NCBI RefSeq assembly: GCF_900110415.1
Contig: NZ_FODR01000002.1
Location: forward strand, 372,001 to 436,000
Direction of reading: 5' to 3'
DNA from: Mucilaginibacter sp. OK283
Lineage (GTDB): Bacteria; Bacteroidota; Bacteroidia; Sphingobacteriales; Sphingobacteriaceae
DNA length: 64,000 bases
In this document: one piece after another, positions 50,842 through 59,633 of the stretch
How the letters are laid out: the number at the start of each line of letters is the position of its first letter
Position numbering within the stretch: the first letter of the stretch is position 1
The notes under the pieces: model-generated
Database searches by the model: none
What the model saw: only the letters and a program-made list of their open reading frames with translations
Told to the model about the DNA's origin: nothing
Made by a program: the position numbers and the translations under genes

Positions 50842-51068
50842 CCATGACAGCCCTTTATACAACATGGTTGGTGATATTTTATAACTCAAAAACATGGTCC
50901 GGCGTTTACCCGTGCGCTTTTTGATTCACTGATTTAACCATTTACTATAATAAACCATTATTTCGGTACTTTGCTTTTTGATTACCAGTCACCCTTTGCG
51001 CCACCACCTGCGCAATATTTCCAATCCGGAATTTTTTCCGGGGTTAAAAATATTAACCATTGGTAGTG

Positions 51069-51135
51069 TACCACCCCGTACCAGGGTGTTTCACCCCGTG
51101 TCAGGGCGTGTCACCCTGTTTCATCCCGTACCGGT
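51069..51135. repeat. Hairpin-rich short tandem stretch
   Basis: Alternating CACCCCGT and CAGGGYGT-like blocks every 10 bases: TACCACCCCGTACCAGGGTG, TTTCACCCCGTGTCAGGGCG, TGTCACCCTGTTTCATCCCG. Neighbouring blocks are complementary, so several small hairpins can form. Confidence 0.6.
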
Positions 51136-51346
51136 ACACACACCTGCAATTAACCCATTCGTACCCCATCGGGTAAATATTACGGTACCGGGCAAGGGGC
51201 GAAAAAGAAATTTTATACAATTTGCACTACAGTATATCACGGAGTGCAAATTGCATCAGATTTATCCTCACCGCTGCGGATAACCCATCGCCTGTTCGTT
51301 TATACAAATCGTTTATTTTTTTTAAACGTTTTTAGCGTGTTTCAAA

Positions 51347-52222
51347 TCATTTGCTTTTGTACTCAAAAGCCCTCTCCCCCTGGTATCCGCAATCCTTCCA
51401 AACAAACAGCATGCCTGCAAGTGGCTGCTGCATCAGTTCATTGGCAGTAAGTCCTTTTTGGGCGGTGGTGATGTACAGGTCGCTTAGGTTGGGGCCGCCA
51501 AATGTGCAGGAGGTTACGTTGGCTACGGGTAGGGGCAAGGTAAATAATTTGGTTGCGGTATGCGGGTTCCAGCGGCTTACCTGCCAGCCGTTCCAGTGGG
51601 CAATCCACAGCATGCCTTCGGCGTCGATGGTCATGCCATCGGGGTAGCCATCTTTTTCGTCGATAGTGATCACCGTTTTTTTGTTGGAGATGGTGCCGCT
51701 GTGTGCATCAAAATCATAAGCCACCACGTTCATGGTCGGCGTATCGATATAGTAAAATGTTTTGTGGTCGGGGCTCCATGCCATTCCGTTGGATATGGTG
51801 GTGCCATGTATTTTGGGCGTGATATCGTGGTTGCCATCCAGCGTGTATAGTTTCCCGGCGTTCGGGGTTTCGTCAATAGCCATGGATCCAATCCAGAATC
51901 TGCCGGCCGGGTCGCACTTGCCATCGTTAAAACGGTTCTGCGGCAGATGGACTTCGGGGTGAGCAAAAAATGCCGGTTGACCACTTTGGCGGTCAACCAT
52001 AGCCAAGCCGTTTTTTAACGCGGCAAGTAATTGCCCATCGTTGCAAATAGTTACCGCGCCAACCATCTGTTTAACATCAATGGTTCTGAAATTCTTGTTT
52101 TCGGGATTGTATTCGTGGATATGGCCGCCCATAATATCAACCCAGTATAAAATGTTATTGCGCCAATCCCAAACGGGCCCTTCGCCCAAAAAACTGGCGT
52201 GGTTAACTGCTACTTGTACCAT
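51347..52222 (-). CDS. SMP-30/gluconolactonase-family lactonase
   Basis: Six-bladed beta-propeller lactonase of the SMP-30/Gnl/LRE family, 291 aa, that opens sugar lactones with a bound divalent metal. FLGEGPVWDWRNNILYWVDI carries the first metal-binding Glu; RFNDGKCDPAGRFWIGSM and ISNGMAWSPDHKTFYYIDT carry the conserved Asn and Asp ligands; YPDGMTIDAEGMLWIAHW follows. The ATG at 52222 lies four bases after the SDR stop; an ATG at 52240 overlaps that gene. Third in the dehydratase-SDR-lactonase operon, it probably hydrolyses the lactone produced by the SDR enzyme. The last dozen codons may come from a REP-like sequence. Confidence 0.9.
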   Translation of the reverse strand: MVQVAVNHASFLGEGPVWDWRNNILYWVDIMGGHIHEYNPENKNFRTIDVKQMVGAVTICNDGQLLAALKNGLAMVDRQSGQPAFFAHPEVHLPQNRFNDGKCDPAGRFWIGSMAIDETPNAGKLYTLDGNHDITPKIHGTTISNGMAWSPDHKTFYYIDTPTMNVVAYDFDAHSGTISNKKTVITIDEKDGYPDGMTIDAEGMLWIAHWNGWQVSRWNPHTATKLFTLPLPVANVTSCTFGGPNLSDLYITTAQKGLTANELMQQPLAGMLFVWKDCGYQGERAFEYKSK

Positions 52223-52226
52223 TGTG

Positions 52227-52997
52227 TTATTTAATGCCATCGGGCAAAGTACTTACCGATGTCCAGCCGCCATCAACAATTAAACTTTGGCCGGTAATGT
52301 GTTTGGCCTCGTCGGATACTAAAAACAGCGCCGTGTTGGCAATGTCGGTAACATAAGCCGGCCGGCCCATGGGGGTAATGTTCGACCATACCCGTTCATA
52401 GTCCGCTTCTTCCATAGTACGTTCGGTTAAGGTAGCGCCCGGCGCAACGGTATTTACATTGATGCGGTACTGCGAAAGTTCGATGACCAGGTTTTTGGCC
52501 AGCATCTCCAAAGCGGCTTTGGTCATGGCATAGGCGGCAAGGCTTTTGAGCGCCTGGTGCCCCACTACCGACGAGGTAAAAAGTATTGCCCCGCCATTGG
52601 CCTGCGCCTTCATTTGTTTAGCCGCTGCCTGCGCCAGGAAGAACGAGCCGCCAAGGTTTACATCCAATACTTTGGAGAATGCTTCTTTGGTGTAGGCAAA
52701 AAAATCGCCATATAAGGTAATGCCGGCATTGGCTATTACAATATCCAGCCGCCCGTATAACTTTATGGCAGTATCAACCATGCTATTGATGAAATCCACG
52801 TCGCTTGAATCGCCGGGCATGGCCAAACAACTTTCCGGGTGGTTTTGGTTGATCAGGTCTTCCGCATTTTTTGCTAAACCGATATCTATATCATTCAATA
52901 TTACGGTAGCGCCTTTTTGGGCCAGCATGCGGCAAATTTCGAACCCTATGCCCTGGCCTGCACCGGTAACTATGGCTACTTTATTGTTAAAACTCAT
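52227..52997 (-). CDS. SDR-family dehydrogenase of a sugar-acid pathway
   Basis: NAD(P)-dependent short-chain dehydrogenase/reductase, 256 aa. The cofactor site is VTGAGQGIGFEIC, NAG motif ANAGITLYGDF, Ser in FTSSVVG and catalytic Tyr-Lys in YAMTKAAL; the C-terminus IVDGGWTS is classical. Placed between an IlvD/Edd dehydratase and an SMP-30 lactonase, it is a candidate aldose 1-dehydrogenase (oxidising a pentose, fucose, rhamnose or galactose to its lactone). The order of reactions would be this enzyme, lactonase, dehydratase. The sugar cannot be told from sequence. Confidence 0.92.
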   Translation of the reverse strand: MSFNNKVAIVTGAGQGIGFEICRMLAQKGATVILNDIDIGLAKNAEDLINQNHPESCLAMPGDSSDVDFINSMVDTAIKLYGRLDIVIANAGITLYGDFFAYTKEAFSKVLDVNLGGSFFLAQAAAKQMKAQANGGAILFTSSVVGHQALKSLAAYAMTKAALEMLAKNLVIELSQYRINVNTVAPGATLTERTMEEADYERVWSNITPMGRPAYVTDIANTALFLVSDEAKHITGQSLIVDGGWTSVSTLPDGIK

Positions 52998-53006
52998 GAT
53001 ATAAAC

Positions 53007-54722
53007 TTAATGTGAATCTCTTAAAACCTTACTGCCCGAACCACCTACCAGGAAATCCATATCGGCCCCCAGGTGCGCCTGCTGCACATGGTCGAGATAC
53101 AGTTTTACATAACCACGATTGGTAACCGGATCCGGTTGGACGTATTGTCGTTTTCGTTCGGCAAACTCTTCGGTGCTGATAGCTACATTTAACGTGCGGT
53201 TGGGTACATCAAGCGTAATCAGGTCGCCGGTTTTTATCAGGGCAAAATTGCCGCCCGCGGCAGCCTCCGGTGATATGTGCAATACCACGGTGCCAAAGCC
53301 GGTTCCGCTCATGCGTCCGTCGGATATGCGCACCATATCTGTAATTCCCTTTTCCAATAGCTTTTTGGGGATGCCCATATTGCCAACCTCGGGCATACCG
53401 GGATAGCCTTTCGGCCCTACATTTTTTAATACCAAAATGCTGTTTTCATCAACCTCCAATTCGTCGGTATCAATACGGGCTTTAAAATCCTCAATGTTTT
53501 CAAACACTACGGCTTTGCCGGTATGCTGCATTAAATGCCCGCTGGCCGCCGATGGTTTGATAACCGCGCCCTGCTCGCAGAGGTTACCTCCTAAAATAGC
53601 CAGGCCGGTAGCTGTATTAAAAGGTGCATCAACCGTAGTAATTACGTTGCTGTTGTACCCCACGGCATTACTGTAATTATCGGCAATGGTTTTACCGTTT
53701 ACCGTTATGGCATCCCGGTGAAGCATACCATCCAGCGCTTTTAAAACAACAGGCAGGCCGCCGGCATAAAACAGGTCTTCCATAAAGTACTGACCGGAAG
53801 GCTGAAGGTTGGCTATCAGCGGGATGTTTTTAGATAGGGGATCAAAATCCTTCAGTTCGAGCGGTACGCCAATACGGCCGGCAATAGCCAGCAAATGGAT
53901 TACAAAATTGGTTGATCCGCCAATGGCGGCGTTGGTAATGATGGCGTTTTCAAAAGCCTGCCGGGTAAGTATGTCAGATAATTTCAGATCTTCTTTAACC
54001 ATTTCGACAATGCGTAAGCCCGATAGCTGCGCCAACACTTTCCGCCTGGAATCGGCAGCAGGGATGGCCGCGTTGCCCGGCAGCGATAGACCCAATGACT
54101 CAACCATACAAGCCATGGATGAAGCTGTGCCCATAACTGCACAATGCCCCTGGCTGCGGCACATGGCCGCCTCGATGGTAAGCAATTCCTCTTCCATGAT
54201 CTTGCCCGAGCGTACATCATCATGATAGCGCCAAACATCGCTGGTGCCAATCTGCTTGCCCCGGTGGTTGCCGGTAAGCATCGGCCCGCCAGATACCACA
54301 ATGGTGGGGATATTTACGCTGCAGGCACCCATTACTAACGATGGTGTTGTTTTATCGCAGCCGCAAAGTAGTACTACCCCGTCCAATGGGTTGGCGCGGA
54401 TAGATTCTTCCACATCCATACTTGCCAGGTTCCTATAAAGCATAGCCGTGGGCTTCATTAAAGTTTCGCCAAGCGACATTACCGGGAACTCGACCGGGAA
54501 ACCGCCCGCCTCTAAAATGCCCCGTTTTACCGATTCGGCAAGCTCGCGAAAATGAGCGTTGCAGGGGGTAAGCTCGCTCCATGTATTGCAGATGCCTATT
54601 ACCGGTTTGCCTTGAAATTCATAGTCGGGAATGCCCTGGTTTTTCATCCAGGCGCGGTAAATAAAGCCATCCTTGCCTTTACGGCCAAACCATGCCCTGC
54701 TTCGTAGTTCTTGTTGGTCCAT
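53007..54722 (-). CDS. IlvD/Edd-family sugar-acid dehydratase
   Basis: Iron-sulfur dehydratase of the IlvD/Edd family, 571 aa from MDQQELRSRAWFGRKGKDG. This start motif, with RSRAWFG, is typical of pentonate/aldonate dehydratases rather than the amino-acid enzyme IlvD. Cluster and metal residues lie in GICNTWSELTPCN, LCGCDKTTPSLVMG and the CAVMGTASSM segment. It turns an aldonate (such as arabinonate, xylonate or fuconate) into the 2-keto-3-deoxy acid. It is the first gene of the operon, 9 bp before the SDR. No aldolase or semialdehyde dehydrogenase completes the path here. Confidence 0.92.
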   Translation of the reverse strand: MDQQELRSRAWFGRKGKDGFIYRAWMKNQGIPDYEFQGKPVIGICNTWSELTPCNAHFRELAESVKRGILEAGGFPVEFPVMSLGETLMKPTAMLYRNLASMDVEESIRANPLDGVVLLCGCDKTTPSLVMGACSVNIPTIVVSGGPMLTGNHRGKQIGTSDVWRYHDDVRSGKIMEEELLTIEAAMCRSQGHCAVMGTASSMACMVESLGLSLPGNAAIPAADSRRKVLAQLSGLRIVEMVKEDLKLSDILTRQAFENAIITNAAIGGSTNFVIHLLAIAGRIGVPLELKDFDPLSKNIPLIANLQPSGQYFMEDLFYAGGLPVVLKALDGMLHRDAITVNGKTIADNYSNAVGYNSNVITTVDAPFNTATGLAILGGNLCEQGAVIKPSAASGHLMQHTGKAVVFENIEDFKARIDTDELEVDENSILVLKNVGPKGYPGMPEVGNMGIPKKLLEKGITDMVRISDGRMSGTGFGTVVLHISPEAAAGGNFALIKTGDLITLDVPNRTLNVAISTEEFAERKRQYVQPDPVTNRGYVKLYLDHVQQAHLGADMDFLVGGSGSKVLRDSH

Positions 54723-54826
54723 TGGTTGATATAGTTTTGCAGCCCGGGGGCATTTACAATTGGTGTTGAACAAATATAACCGCAAAATTTAATTATGGGC
54801 GCGCATTCGTTTGTTGTTTTTCTTTT

Positions 54827-54943
54827 GTAGACGCATAATTGCGTCTCCCGCGTTTAGGCTTAAGATTTGCAGGGTTGCCAAAATGCAGATTCGAACTTGC
54901 ATGTTTTGAATATCCTGCGGGAGACGCAATTATGCGTCTCTAC
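54827..54943. repeat. Palindromic repeat of the GACGCATAATTGCGTC type
   Basis: Left arm GTAGACGCATAATTGCGTCT.. (54827-54851) and right arm ..GAGACGCAATTATGCGTCTC (54917-54943) are near-perfect complements, each arm also being internally palindromic (GACGCATAATTGCGTC). About 65 bases lie between. Nothing else is seen in 54723-55000. Confidence 0.8.
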
Positions 54944-55006
54944 GGAAAAAAATGCGTGCCTTTTTATTTCTTGTTGTAGGTCAAGTTTCCCCGGCGAATA
55001 GCGCCT

Positions 55007-55014
55007 TACTTTTG
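55007..55014 (+). promoter_or_regulatory. Candidate -7 element of the dioxygenase/esterase pair
   Basis: TACTTTTG matches TAnnTTTG and ends 38 bases before the ATG at 55053. Confidence 0.5.
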
Positions 55015-55052
55015 ATGTAAATAAAACAGCAACACATAAAATAATCAACATC

Positions 55053-55988
55053 ATGGAAAATACAGTAAACGGCATTCACCACATTACAGCAATAGCAGGC
55101 AATGCCAAACGCAATTATAATTTTTATGCCAACGTACTTGGTTTACGCCTGGTTAAAAAAACAGTAAACTTCGACGATCCTGAAACTTACCATTTATATT
55201 ATGGCGATAAAGAAGGTACCCCTGGTACTATCCTTACCTTTTTCCCCTGGGAAGGTATTACTGCTGGCCGCAGGGGCGCACGCCAGGCTACCGAAATTGG
55301 TTATTCGGTTCCTGAAAGCAGTTTTGATTTTTGGCTAAAACGTTTTGATGCCAACAATATCATCTACAATAAAGTATCTGAAAAATTTGGCGAACCATAC
55401 CTTACCGTTTTAGACCCCGACGGTTTAAAACTGGAATTGATAGCTTCAAAAACTGCCGATAACCGCTTGCCATGGGAAACAGCCGATGTAAAGGCCGAAA
55501 ATGCTACCAAAGGGTTCCACAGTGTAACTATCACTACCAACAAAATGCAGCCTACTGCCGATATTTTAACCGGCGTATTTGGCTACCGCTTGCTGGAGCA
55601 GCATGTAAACCGTTACCGCTTTATTACCGACGCGGTTGAAAACGCCGCCATTGTTGACCTGGTTGAGGTTGCCGGCGAAGTTGCAGGCCACGTGGCCGGT
55701 GGATCGGTTCACCACGTTGCATTCCGCGTTAAAAACGAGGAAGTATTGATGCAATACCGCGAAAAGATTGCCGCCCTTGGTTTGCATATTACCGATAAAA
55801 TAGACAGGAACTATTTTTACTCATTGTACTTCCGCGAACCGGGCGGTGTATTGTTTGAATTGGCTACCGATAATCCCGGTTTTGCTGTTGACGAACCGGT
55901 TGACGAATTGGGTACCCATTTAAAATTGCCTGCACAACACGAAAGGTTCCGCAGCACTTTAGAGAAAACATTACCTCAATTATATTGA
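55053..55988 (+). CDS. Ring-cleaving dioxygenase of the glyoxalase fold (MhqO/MhqA-like)
   Basis: A 311-residue protein with two tandem VOC (glyoxalase/extradiol dioxygenase) domains, as in the MhqA/MhqE/MhqO proteins that help cells withstand quinones and catechols. Domain 1: NGIHHITAIAGNAKRNYNFY and the metal Glu near DPDGLKLELIAS. Domain 2: GFHSVTITTNKMQPTADIL, VHHVAFRVKNEE and REPGGVLFELATDNPGF. The His and Glu metal ligands are present in both parts. The next gene starts just after its end and encodes an MhqD-like esterase, the same pairing as in Bacillus mhq loci (established), which supports quinone detoxification (inference). Confidence 0.92.
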   Translation: MENTVNGIHHITAIAGNAKRNYNFYANVLGLRLVKKTVNFDDPETYHLYYGDKEGTPGTILTFFPWEGITAGRRGARQATEIGYSVPESSFDFWLKRFDANNIIYNKVSEKFGEPYLTVLDPDGLKLELIASKTADNRLPWETADVKAENATKGFHSVTITTNKMQPTADILTGVFGYRLLEQHVNRYRFITDAVENAAIVDLVEVAGEVAGHVAGGSVHHVAFRVKNEEVLMQYREKIAALGLHITDKIDRNYFYSLYFREPGGVLFELATDNPGFAVDEPVDELGTHLKLPAQHERFRSTLEKTLPQLY

Positions 55989-55990
55989 TC

Positions 55991-56614
55991 ATGTACACAC
56001 ATCAAAAAAATTATATAACCACAGGCGCCCCGGCAACCGAAGCCGGGGCAGCTCTGGTCATGATTCACGGTCGCGGCGGCACTGCCCAAAGCATTGCCAG
56101 CCTGGCCGATAGCTTAAATGTGCATGGTATGGCTATTTACGCCCCACAGGCCACTAACAATAGCTGGTACCCCTATAGCTTTATGGCGGGCGATAAAATG
56201 AACCAGCCGGCTTTAAACTCGGCCCTGGATACGATAGACCAGTTGGTGCAACAGATTAAAGCTGATGGCATCCCCGAAGAGAAAATTTATTTCCTCGGTT
56301 TTTCGCAGGGTGCCTGTTTAACGCTGGATTATATTACCCGCCATGCCAAAACATACGGCGGTGCTGTAGCGTTCACCGGGGGCCTGATAGGTGATGGCCT
56401 CGATCTTAACAATTACCAGGGTAACTTTAACGGAACACCCATACTGATCACCACCGGTAACCCCGACCCGCATGTACCTTTAACAAGAGTTGAAGAAAGC
56501 GTTGCCATCATCAAAAACCTTGGTGCCGATGTAACCCTTAAAGTATACCCCGGCCGGCCGCATACCATAACTCAACAGGAGATTGATCTGGCCAACCAGC
56601 TGGTATTTAAATAA
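55991..56614 (+). CDS. Alpha/beta hydrolase, carboxylesterase type (MhqD-like)
   Basis: Serine hydrolase of the phospholipase/carboxylesterase group, 207 aa. The oxyanion segment is LVMIHGRGGTAQSI, the nucleophile elbow GFSQGACL, the acid in GNPDPHVPL and His in PGRPHTITQQE: a complete catalytic triad. The ATG at 55991 (MYTHQKNYITTG) is two bases after the preceding stop. With the ring-cleaving dioxygenase it forms a two-gene operon closed by a hairpin at 56639-56669. Probable role: hydrolysis of ring-opened or esterified aromatic products. Confidence 0.9.
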   Translation: MYTHQKNYITTGAPATEAGAALVMIHGRGGTAQSIASLADSLNVHGMAIYAPQATNNSWYPYSFMAGDKMNQPALNSALDTIDQLVQQIKADGIPEEKIYFLGFSQGACLTLDYITRHAKTYGGAVAFTGGLIGDGLDLNNYQGNFNGTPILITTGNPDPHVPLTRVEESVAIIKNLGADVTLKVYPGRPHTITQQEIDLANQLVFK

Positions 56615-56638
56615 ATAGCGATAGTGGATAGCAACGTT

Positions 56639-56669
56639 AAACTTCCGCGTTTTAATACGCCGGAAGTTT
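56639..56669 (+). terminator. Bidirectional hairpin between convergent genes
   Basis: AAACTTCC-GCGT, 6-base loop, ACGC-C-GGAAGTTT: 12 base pairs with one bulged C. It lies between the esterase and the M20 gene, which converge. Confidence 0.65.
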
Positions 56670-56696
56670 AGCGGCATGGCTATAATCAAGCTTTAT

Positions 56697-57857
56697 CTAT
56701 GCAATCAATACCGATTCGGCCAGCGCTATAAAATATTTAGCGCCATAAATTAAAGCGTCGTCGTTAAAATCATAAGCCGGATGATGCAGCGGCATCGACT
56801 TTTCGCCATTGCCAATCAAAGCAAAATTGCCGGGAACATGCTTTAAAAACCGCGCGAAATCTTCAGATACGGTTACCGGTTTAATGTTGCTATCAATATT
56901 GCCTGGATCAAATATTCCGGCAGCGCCACGTAATGCAGCTTTTGTGCATTGCTCATCGTTAATAAGCGGGATAAATTCGTGGGTGTATTTTACGTCGACG
57001 ATGCAATCATAAGCCAGAGCGGTACCGGCTGCCAACCGCCTGATTTCGGTTTGGACGGTTTGGCTTACTTCGGGCAAAAAACTCCTGGCGTCGCCTTTTA
57101 ATATTGCCTGGCCGGGCAAAGCATTGCGGGTACCATTGGTAATAAACTCGGTGACAGATACAACGGCTATATCGGCAGGGTTTATCCGCCGGGAAACGAT
57201 AGTTTGCAAATCCATCACCAGCGAACTTGCGGCTACCAAAACTTCGCGCCCCGCATGCGGGCGGGATGCATGGCCGCCAATGCCGGTTAACGTAATTTCA
57301 AAAAGGTCTTCAGCGCCCATAAGCGGCCCTACGCAGGTGGCAAAATGGCCAACCGGTAAGCCCGGCCAATTGTGGAGGCCATAAATAGCCTCAAACGGAA
57401 AGCGTTGCAGCAGGCCATTGTTAAGCATGGCCAGCGCCCCCTGGCCCCATTCTTCGGCTGGTTGAAAAATGAAATATATGGTGCCGTTAAACGTGCTTTC
57501 GGTTGCCAGCCATTTGGCAGCACCTAACAGCATGCTGGTGTGCCCATCGTGCCCGCAGGCATGCATTACGCCATGGTTCTTTGATTTGTATGGATAATTG
57601 CCTTGCTCGGTTATGCGTAGCGCATCCATATCGGCACGCAACGCTATGGATGTTGTACCGATGCCTTTTTTTAGCGTTCCAACTACACCGGTGCCACCTA
57701 TGCCTTCGGTTACTTCATCCATGCCAAATTCGCGTAGTTTGGCGGCTATGAAAGCGGCGGTTTGTTTTTCTTCAAAACCAAATTCGGGGTGTTGGTGTAA
57801 TTCCTGTCGCCAGGAACACATCTCTGCACGTAAAGCTTGCATATTTAAGCTGCTCAT
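56697..57857 (-). CDS. M20-family amidohydrolase (hippurate/acyl-amino-acid hydrolase type)
   Basis: Di-metal amidohydrolase of the M20D group, 386 aa, hydrolysing N-acylated amino acids or similar amides in the cytoplasm. LHQHPEFGFEE opens the catalytic domain; metal ligands are in MHACGHDGHTSM, the adjacent Glu pair in IFQPAEEWGQGA, and His in YGLHNWPGLPVG; the C-terminus has HHPAYDFND with the last His. The dimerisation domain (about 185-300) is intact. Starts from 57989 would add a basic non-conserved tail overlapping the upstream gene; the ATG at 57857 fits the family. 23 bp downstream of the DUF1684 gene. Confidence 0.94.
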   Translation of the reverse strand: MSSLNMQALRAEMCSWRQELHQHPEFGFEEKQTAAFIAAKLREFGMDEVTEGIGGTGVVGTLKKGIGTTSIALRADMDALRITEQGNYPYKSKNHGVMHACGHDGHTSMLLGAAKWLATESTFNGTIYFIFQPAEEWGQGALAMLNNGLLQRFPFEAIYGLHNWPGLPVGHFATCVGPLMGAEDLFEITLTGIGGHASRPHAGREVLVAASSLVMDLQTIVSRRINPADIAVVSVTEFITNGTRNALPGQAILKGDARSFLPEVSQTVQTEIRRLAAGTALAYDCIVDVKYTHEFIPLINDEQCTKAALRGAAGIFDPGNIDSNIKPVTVSEDFARFLKHVPGNFALIGNGEKSMPLHHPAYDFNDDALIYGAKYFIALAESVLIA

Positions 57858-57880
57858 TTTTTGATGTGGATGAAAGCAGG

Positions 57881-58483
57881 TTAATGATTGGTGCCGCCCG
57901 CAAACTGCTTTTCGCCGGCTTTTACGGCAATACTCAGCTTGTTTTCGTCGGGCGGTTTGGGGCAGGAGTAATTGGGGCTGAATGCGCAATATGGGTTATA
58001 AGCCTTGTTAAAATCAACAATAAGACTGCCTTCCTTAAAATCGGTTGTTTTGAGATCGATGTACCGGCCGCCGCCATAAGTTTCCTGCCCGTTGGTGTCA
58101 TCAGTAAAAGGCAAAAACAAATAATTGCTGAACATTGGATTTTGCGACAGGTAGATGCTTTTGTAAACCGTGAGTTCCATCGGTTTGCCCTGCAATATAA
58201 ATTTCAGCAGGGCATATTTAATGTACTGGCTGCCTGTGCCATGAAATACGGGCATTATAAAATTGGTTTCGTTGCTCAGCAGTGTTACTTTACAGGTAAC
58301 CCTGTAAGTACTGTCGGCATCGTAAAAGCGCAGGTTTTCGAGGTCATCCTTTTTTAAGGGCGAATGAGTGTCCGTTAAAAAATCGTTCATATAGCCCTGG
58401 CGAAACTGATCTATTTGCGCTTTATAGTCCTGCGCAAAACAGTTAAAGCCGGTCATTAATATCAGGATCAGGAGGTATCTCAT
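57881..58483 (-). CDS. DUF1684 secreted protein
   Basis: Exported protein of the DUF1684 family, 200 aa. Signal peptide MRYLLILILMTGFNCFAQ. Family features: the central FLPFTDDTNGQETYGGGRYID and the end FNKAYNPYCAFSPNYSCPKPPDENKLSI, with conserved Cys pair and Asp/Glu. DUF1684 function is unknown. The first in-frame ATG (58519) is less likely than 58483. A decayed second copy lies at 59427-59560, so the gene was once duplicated with the neighbouring 58566-59168 gene. Confidence 0.9.
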   Translation of the reverse strand: MRYLLILILMTGFNCFAQDYKAQIDQFRQGYMNDFLTDTHSPLKKDDLENLRFYDADSTYRVTCKVTLLSNETNFIMPVFHGTGSQYIKYALLKFILQGKPMELTVYKSIYLSQNPMFSNYLFLPFTDDTNGQETYGGGRYIDLKTTDFKEGSLIVDFNKAYNPYCAFSPNYSCPKPPDENKLSIAVKAGEKQFAGGTNH

Positions 58484-58565
58484 AAGTTTTATAACTATTG
58501 CCTTATTAGTTGATGGCAATATATAAATTACAAAACTTAATGCCGAATGAAACGAACGATACCGT

Positions 58566-59168
58566 TTAATTATTAAGCGATAATGCCTGGCTGTAATCCC
58601 GGCTTATCGCTCTTTGTTTATCAGCAGCTATCTCGTTTTGCAGCGTTTTGCTGGTAAAAATGGCAACACCCAGGTCGGCCTTATACTGGTACCGTAACGA
58701 AAGGGTTAACAGGCTCGAATTCCAGTTATAAATATCCGAATAGTTATCGGGCCTGTCAGTAAACTGGCCATACATGCTGATGAATTTTTGTAAAACTTTA
58801 TATGCATCTGTCATTTTAAAAAACAGGTAAATGTTCACAATTTTATCCCTATAGGCACGGATGCCCACCATATCAAGGTTTAAACTATCGCCCAGGTCCA
58901 ACACATTTGGGTCAGTGTAGGCATATCTTAAGCAACTGTCGGCGTCAGCACGGCTATCGCCATCAAGGTAGGATAAGTTAGCAGCCTGGAGGTCTTTGAT
59001 ATCAGAGCCTAAAACAACATTGTTGCCGGGTCCGTTATTTAATGTTAAGTACGATATGGAGCCTGTTTTAAGCGCCTGGGCATTTGCCATAAACCACTGA
59101 CAGCTAATAATGATAAACAGCGCTATTTTAATCCCTGAAATAGCCCTATGGTAAATTCTTTTTTCCAT
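58566..59168 (-). CDS. Secreted protein of unknown function, duplicated (copy 1)
   Basis: A 200-residue protein starting MEKRIYHRAISGIKIALF with a signal peptide ending WFMANAQ. The mature part has mixed alpha/beta segments, with SYLDGDSRADADSC, LDMVGIRAYRDKIVNIYLFF and KFISMYGQFTDRPDNYSDIY. No known domain; Asp-rich turns could bind a metal. It is a close paralogue of the gene at 59634-60236, the two lying about 470 bp apart. It is directly upstream of the DUF1684 gene, so the pair may act together (inference). Confidence 0.75.
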   Translation of the reverse strand: MEKRIYHRAISGIKIALFIIISCQWFMANAQALKTGSISYLTLNNGPGNNVVLGSDIKDLQAANLSYLDGDSRADADSCLRYAYTDPNVLDLGDSLNLDMVGIRAYRDKIVNIYLFFKMTDAYKVLQKFISMYGQFTDRPDNYSDIYNWNSSLLTLSLRYQYKADLGVAIFTSKTLQNEIAADKQRAISRDYSQALSLNN

Positions 59169-59426
59169 ATCTCTCCACCTTGCATAATGTTGGAGAGACA
59201 AGTTTAATACCGAACTTTAATCGGCATTTATTTTTATTAACTTTTGATTAATTAATAAACTTATTTATAAAAAATGAAATAAACAGGCGTTTTTCTGTTC
59301 ATTTGCCTTGTTTGGTTTTTTGTACACTGGTTTACAGTGGGTTAAATACTGTACAAAATAATATTCAGCACCTATTTTAACCGCCCGTTCATAAATGATG
59401 TGCCGGCTGCCGCTATTGGGTTCTGT

Positions 59427-59560
59427 CTGTTGGGGTCATGGGTAAAAGCAGAAACAAATAATTGCTGAATATTGGATTTTGCGACAGGTAAATGCTTTTG
59501 TAAACCGGGGAGTTCCATCGGCTTGCCGGTAGCGTGAATTTCAGTAAGATATATTTAAGG
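59427..59560 (-). pseudogene. Decayed fragment of a second DUF1684 gene
   Basis: Sequence here matches 58091-58230 inside the intact DUF1684 gene base for base over long runs (for example AACAAATAATTGCTGAA and ATTGGATTTTGCGACAGGTA), but is only about a quarter of the gene and is frame-broken at the edges. Flanking sequence downstream also matches that of the intact copy. The piece shows that the whole unit (DUF1684 gene plus unknown secreted protein) was duplicated and one DUF1684 copy was lost. Confidence 0.8.
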
Positions 59561-59633
59561 CAATACATGCCTTAACAGTTAATGACAATATATAAGTACA
59601 ATGCTTAAAGCCGAACTGAATGAAAAAAGCGGT

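Noticed and set aside
50606..50884. Reading frame across structured repeat copy 2 and the CCTGTCGAA repeat
   Set aside because: It consists almost wholly of repeat sequence; low-complexity translation and no start context.
50978..51283. 101-codon plus-strand frame over the hairpin-rich block
   Set aside because: Its composition follows the CACCC repeats (many His-Pro-Val), it has a non-ATG start and no domain.
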